Program-made: the position numbers and the translations under genes
Part shown: positions 22,723-25,538 of the stretch, piece by piece
Layout: each line of letters begins with the position of its first letter
Position numbering within the stretch: position 1 is the first letter of the stretch
The notes under the pieces: model-generated
The model's database searches: none
The model's input: the letters and a program-made list of their open reading frames with translations, nothing else
What the model was told of the DNA's origin: nothing
Assembly: GCA_016872875.1 (NCBI GenBank)
Contig: VGYW01000075.1
Coordinates: 1 to 25,538, forward strand
Source of the DNA: Planctomycetota bacterium
Lineage (GTDB): Bacteria > Planctomycetota > PUPC01 > DSUN01
Reading direction: 5' to 3'
DNA: 25,538 bases

Positions 22723-23946
22723 TCACGAGAAGTACGCCAGGGCCTCCGCGGCGCCGGCCACAAGGACCCTCCTGTCCCCGAACTCATGCACTTCCCAAGC
22801 CGGGCGGCGCACGACCTGAAGACCCTGGCTGCACGGCAGGAGGCCGGCGAACTTCCCCCAGCTCGGCGACAGCGCGGTTTCCGAGAGCTTCGCCTCGACG
22901 GGAAGCCAGGGGACTCCATCCCGGACGATGAGGAAGTCGATCTCGTGCCTCTCCTTGTCGCGCAGGCACCAGAGGCTGAAATCGCCTTCGCCCGTGTCCG
23001 TCCAGTAGTCGCACGCTTTCAGCAGATGGGCGGCAACCAGGTTCTCGAAGCGCGCCGCCTCGTCGCGCACCGCCGCATAGTCCCACAGGTAGACCTTCCC
23101 CTCGCGCCGCAGGGCGCGTGGGATTCGTCGGCTGTAGGGCTTGACCTCGAAGAGGTAGTACAGCTCCTTCAGGTACGCCAGCCACCGACGCACCGTGTCG
23201 AAGCTGACCTCCAGGTACTCCCGTAGGCTGGCAATGCTGAACGGCGAACCCACGCGCTCCGGGAGCAAGGCCGCCATCAACTCCAGCCGCCCGAGATCCG
23301 GCAGCCGGCTGATGTCCCGAAGGTCCTCGCGGATGATGATCTGCTCGTGGTTCCGCCGCCACAGGTTGGCACCCCGAACGTCCTGCCCAAAGAGCGGCTC
23401 AGGGAACGGGCCGTACGTCAGGAGCGAGGCCAGGTCCCCATCCGCCCCCCGGCGGCGCGGGGCAGCACGGCTGAAAAGGGAGGCCAGCGCTTCGTCCGGC
23501 CCCAGCATGTCGGCCCGCCGCATCTCCCGCAGGCTGAAGGGGTGCAGCCGAAAATGCAAGTACCGGCCGAGCAGGCTGTCGCCGCCCCGACGATACACGT
23601 TCAGCCGCGCGCTCCCGGTCACAAGGAAGTCGCAGGGCGCCGACAGCGTGTCGAACAGCCCCTTGAGGTTGCGCTTCCAAAGCCGGTCCTTGTGGATCTC
23701 GTCCAGGACGACGAGCGGCGCGACATCGCCCACGGGCGGCGGCGGGATGATGGCCGACGGCTTCTTTGCCCAGGCGTGGCGGAACTCGAACTCGTCCCAG
23801 TTGTAGTAGCTCCCCGCGCCCCGCTTCCGCAGCAGCATTTTCGCCAGCGTCGTCTTCCCGCACTGGCGAGGCCCCGACACCATCGCGATCTTGTGCCGCG
23901 CGAAGCAGCGCGACTCGATCTGGCTGGCGAGATAGCGGTTCTTCAT
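22723..23946 (-). CDS. AAA ATPase of the AAA_14/DUF4143 type, 407 aa
   Basis: An ATPase with Walker A GPRQCGKT (G25-T32; K31), Walker B VVLDEIHK (D82, E83) and VTGSARL, which matches the sensor region. The C-terminal DUF4143 domain carries EIDFLIVRDG...PVEAK, a pattern like the acidic/Lys residues of PD-(D/E)XK-type nucleases. Members are scattered in bacterial and archaeal genomes, often in variable regions, and their role is not established. The ATG at 23946 is used because MKNRYLASQI starts there and no longer frame has conserved sequence. A promoter (23954-23982) ends so close to the ATG that the mRNA would be leaderless, and no ribosome site is present. The gene is bracketed by copies of one palindrome. 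Confidence 0.88.
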   Translation of the reverse strand: MKNRYLASQIESRCFARHKIAMVSGPRQCGKTTLAKMLLRKRGAGSYYNWDEFEFRHAWAKKPSAIIPPPPVGDVAPLVVLDEIHKDRLWKRNLKGLFDTLSAPCDFLVTGSARLNVYRRGGDSLLGRYLHFRLHPFSLREMRRADMLGPDEALASLFSRAAPRRRGADGDLASLLTYGPFPEPLFGQDVRGANLWRRNHEQIIIREDLRDISRLPDLGRLELMAALLPERVGSPFSIASLREYLEVSFDTVRRWLAYLKELYYLFEVKPYSRRIPRALRREGKVYLWDYAAVRDEAARFENLVAAHLLKACDYWTDTGEGDFSLWCLRDKERHEIDFLIVRDGVPWLPVEAKLSETALSPSWGKFAGLLPCSQGLQVVRRPAWEVHEFGDRRVLVAGAAEALAYFS

Positions 23947-23949
23947 TCT

Positions 23950-23980
23950 GACCATACTATGGGAAGACCGCAGTTTAGTC
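23950..23980. repeat. 31-base palindrome, degenerate copy 2
   Basis: The sequence aligns with the other three copies over all 31 bases but has substitutions in both arms (plus-strand left arm GACCATACTATGG, right arm CCGCAGTTTAGTC). These changes coincide with the -35 and -10 of the ATPase promoter. Confidence 0.85.
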
Positions 23981-23982
23981 AA
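23954..23982 (-). promoter_or_regulatory. Promoter of the ATPase gene, formed by a degenerate repeat; leaderless mRNA
   Basis: On the minus strand TTGACT (23982-23977) and TAGTAT (23959-23954) are 17 bases apart, as in the other promoters of the window. The ATG at 23946 begins eight bases past the -10, where transcription would start, so the message should have almost no leader. In the intact repeat the -10 position reads CAGTTT. The differing bases here produce the box. Confidence 0.55.
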
Positions 23983-23991
23983 GCCCATCCT

Positions 23992-24057
23992 GACCAAACT
24001 GCGGGCAGTCCGCAGTTTGGTCAGCCCCCCACTCCCGTCATTCCGAGCGGAGGCCGC
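23992..24057. repeat. 66-base direct repeat, copy 1, containing palindrome copy 3
   Basis: Bases 23992-24022 are the 31-base palindrome (spacer GCAGT). Then come C-rich sequence and ATTCCGAGCGGAGG. The whole 66 bases recur 171 bases downstream (24163-24228) with three mismatches. Confidence 0.93.
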
Positions 24058-24109
24058 TCCCGCCCCCACGCTCTGCCCTGGCCATGCCTGCGGACGCGCG
24101 TGACGCGGG

Positions 24110-24143
24110 GATTGTCGCGCTTTCGCGCGAAAGCGCGACAATC
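24110..24143. repeat. Perfect 34-base palindrome
   Basis: A perfect palindrome centred between 24126 and 24127. Its middle 26 bases are identical to 4689-4714 inside the large hydrolase gene. Here the outer pairs are GATT/AATC, there GGACC/GGTCC. It lies between the two 66-base direct repeats. Confidence 0.95.
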
Positions 24144-24162
24144 GGCCCATCCCCACGGCTCC

Positions 24163-24228
24163 GACCAAACTGCGGGCAGGCCGCAGTTTGGTCAGGCCCC
24201 CACTCCCGTCATTCCGAGCGGAGGTCGC
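24163..24228. repeat. 66-base direct repeat, copy 2, containing palindrome copy 4
   Basis: Bases 24163-24193 are the 31-base palindrome (arms perfect, spacer GCAGG). The remaining 35 bases match 24023-24057 with two mismatches. Confidence 0.93.
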
Positions 24229-24252
24229 CTCTTTGGGGTGCTGATGCTCTCT

Positions 24253-24278
24253 CGTCCCCACGCTCCCGCGTGGGGACG
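24253..24278. repeat. CGTCCCCACGC hairpin
   Basis: Perfect 11-base arms (24253-24263 and 24268-24278) around TCCC. It is similar in type to the palindrome at 7457-7481 but not in exact sequence. Confidence 0.85.
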
Positions 24279-24285
24279 GGCGTGT

Positions 24286-24356
24286 CTGGGACGCTCCAGC
24301 GTCCTCTTGTTCCCTGGGGTCGCCGCGGGAACAGGAAGGGACGCGGGAGCGTCCAG
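24286..24356. repeat. Nested imperfect inverted repeat
   Basis: The left half (starting CTGGGACGCTCC) and the complement of the right half align throughout with a few indels. Exact cores are GACGCTCC (24290-24297) with GGAGCGTC (24346-24353), and TGTTCCC (24308-24314) with GGGAACA (24327-24333). A small local hairpin, GGACGCT-CC-AGCGTCC, is nested at 24289-24304. Confidence 0.75.
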
Positions 24357-24363
24357 GACAGGG

Positions 24364-24389
24364 CGTCCCGACGGTGGACCGTCGGGACG
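24364..24389. repeat. CGTCCCGACGGT hairpin beside the fucosidase stop
   Basis: Perfect 12-base arms (24364-24375 and 24378-24389) around GG, 13 bases past the stop of the minus-strand fucosidase gene. No T-tract follows on the minus strand, so terminator function is uncertain. Confidence 0.8.
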
Positions 24390-24402
24390 AGGTCGCAGTT
24401 CC

Positions 24403-25538
24403 TCATTTCCTCGGGGTCATCTTGAGCACACACGCACTCTCGCACGGGCGCTGGGCGGGGAGCTTGGCGCGCAGGGCCGACTCGTCGCGTGTCCACTGGA
24501 CCGGCTCTTTCGAGCCGAGGAGCTGGACACCGCCTATCTCGCGCGGGTAGAGCCGCAAGGCGCTGCCGAGCGATTGGATGGCGACCTCGCCGCTCTCAGG
24601 CCAAGCGAGGACGATCGCGTAGAGGACATCGCCCTTGGCGGTGAAGCGCACGTCGCGGCTGGTGAAGGCAGAGCGCTTGGTGTCGGTGAACAGGCCCGAG
24701 ACGACCTGGGTCGGCCCCTCGCCGTAGACCTTCCACGGGCGGGTGCCGTAGATGGCCTCGCCGTTGGTCCAGAGCCAGCGGCCAACGTCCAGGAGTATCC
24801 GCTCGTCCCCCTCGGGGATCGTGCCGTCGGGCCGCGGGCCGATGTTGAGGAGCAGCGCGCCGTTCTTGCTCACGATGTCCGCCAGGTCGCCAACCACCTG
24901 GTCGGCCGTCTTGTAGTCGGGGTCGCTCACGTAGCCCCAGGAGTTCTTCGCCACCGCCGTGTCCGTCTGCCAGAAGTGGGGGTTGATGTCGTCGAGTTGG
25001 CCGCGTTCTATGTCGTAGACGGCGGCCTTGGGCGGGAAGCTCTTGAGCTTGTAGTTGATTGCCACGCCGCGGCCCCACTGGGCGCCGCGGTTGTAGTAGT
25101 AGGCGGCGAAGCGGCGGAGGTAGGGGGCGAAGACCGGCTGCTCGATCCACCAGTCGAACCAGACGAGTTGCGGCTGATACTTGTCCACCAGCTCGCACGT
25201 GCGGGCCAGCCAGTCGTCGAGGAACTCCTCGTTCGGCTGCATCTCCTTGGGTTGGGCGGGGCCGTAGAGGCCGGCGAAGCGGGGGTCCTGGACGTCGGAG
25301 GGGAACTTCATCCCGCCGTCGAAGAACCACCAGTGCTCGGCGCGGTGGCTTGAGAGGCCGAAGGTGAGCCATTCGTCGCGGCAGGCGCGGGCGAGGTCGC
25401 CGATGAGGTCGCGGCGCGGCCCCATCTTCGCCGCACACCAGTCCGAGAAGGAGCAATCGTACATCGCAAAGCCGTCGTGATGCTCGGCCACGGGCACGAC
25501 GAACTTCGCCCCCGCCTTGCGGAACAGATTCGCCCAGG
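24403..25538 (-). CDS. Alpha-L-fucosidase, family GH29 (5' end outside window)
   Basis: The frame is open through the window edge (LWANLFRKAGAKFVVPVAEHHDGF), so the beginning is missing. The remaining ~378 residues have AEHHDGFAMYD (fucose-binding His-His), the nucleophile Asp in LVWFDWW and NGALLLNIGPRPDGTIPEGD at the end of the barrel. A C-terminal beta domain follows (~residues 250-378 of this part). It differs clearly in sequence from the GH29 enzyme at 7585-8829 and has the more classical WFD nucleophile setting, so the two are likely to be from different subfamilies rather than a recent duplication. Whether it is exported cannot be seen. Confidence 0.9.
   Translation of the reverse strand, partial: WANLFRKAGAKFVVPVAEHHDGFAMYDCSFSDWCAAKMGPRRDLIGDLARACRDEWLTFGLSSHRAEHWWFFDGGMKFPSDVQDPRFAGLYGPAQPKEMQPNEEFLDDWLARTCELVDKYQPQLVWFDWWIEQPVFAPYLRRFAAYYYNRGAQWGRGVAINYKLKSFPPKAAVYDIERGQLDDINPHFWQTDTAVAKNSWGYVSDPDYKTADQVVGDLADIVSKNGALLLNIGPRPDGTIPEGDERILLDVGRWLWTNGEAIYGTRPWKVYGEGPTQVVSGLFTDTKRSAFTSRDVRFTAKGDVLYAIVLAWPESGEVAIQSLGSALRLYPREIGGVQLLGSKEPVQWTRDESALRAKLPAQRPCESACVLKMTPRK

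Larger units (their letters stand above)
23947..24402. other. Intergenic repeat cluster upstream of the ATPase gene
   Basis: These 456 bases contain no gene. They are almost entirely repeats: three copies of the 31-base palindrome (one degenerate), a 66-base direct repeat, a 34-base perfect palindrome and three hairpin or nested inverted repeats. Only ~24058-24109 and ~24229-24252 have no assigned element. The ATPase promoter is inside the first element. Confidence 0.8.

Noticed and set aside
23992..24228. CRISPR array
   Set aside because: Only two direct copies, the separating sequence contains another palindrome, and no cas gene is present.
1..25538. tRNA, rRNA or transposase genes
   Set aside because: Looked for on both strands by eye; no cloverleaf, conserved rRNA segment or transposase motif was found.

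Overview
The window is GC-rich bacterial chromosome, packed with carbohydrate-active enzymes, sugar-type oxidoreductases and signalling genes. Several features point to Planctomycetota or a close PVC relative: a Gfo/Idh/MocA dehydrogenase with a twin-arginine leader, a secreted DUF1080-like lectin-fold protein, secreted clan GH-A hydrolases, two GH29 fucosidases, and many short palindromic repeats scattered between and inside genes. This placement is inference, because no rRNA or other marker gene is present. I saw no tRNA, rRNA, CRISPR array or transposase.

Layout. 1-2572 (+): end of a zinc-type alcohol dehydrogenase, coupled to a GH42-like hydrolase. 2576-5788 (-): a 1070-residue secreted hydrolase with a discoidin-like domain. 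6104-7200 (-): a PilZ (c-di-GMP receptor) gene followed by an exopolysaccharide-priming sugar transferase. 7585-9396 (+): a GH29 fucosidase and a small membrane/zinc-ribbon protein. 9397-10268: almost 900 bases without a convincing gene, made largely of repeats. 10379-11026 (+): a secreted lectin-fold protein. 11034-12536 (-): a polytopic GT-C-like glycosyltransferase. 12762-13997 (+): an exported Gfo/Idh/MocA protein. 14165-17877 (+): a histidine kinase split by an in-frame TAG, a REC-PAS-HD-GYP regulator and a second Gfo/Idh/MocA gene. 18050-22670 (+): a HEAT/TPR-like protein of unknown function, a secreted clan GH-A hydrolase and an esterase that has lost its catalytic middle. 22723-23946 (-): an AAA/DUF4143 ATPase bracketed by copies of one palindrome. 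24403-25538 (-): a second GH29 fucosidase running off the window.

How the genes fit together. The hydrolases, fucosidases, esterase remnant, lectin-fold protein and oxidoreductases suggest breakdown and further processing of complex, probably fucose-containing, glycans. PilZ, the sugar transferase, the GT-C enzyme, the kinase and the HD-GYP phosphodiesterase suggest c-di-GMP-controlled surface polysaccharide. Sigma70-like promoters (TTGACN, 16-17 base spacer, TATACT-like) can be read ahead of most transcription units.

The most unusual content is the repeat population. There are at least eight unrelated families: hairpin elements with GTCCTCG arms, perfect 34-36 base palindromes whose flanks covary, 31-base palindromes around the ATPase gene, long inverted repeats, and heptanucleotide tandem arrays. 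Some lie in frame inside genes. One appears to supply a start codon, and another appears to have become a promoter for a leaderless mRNA.
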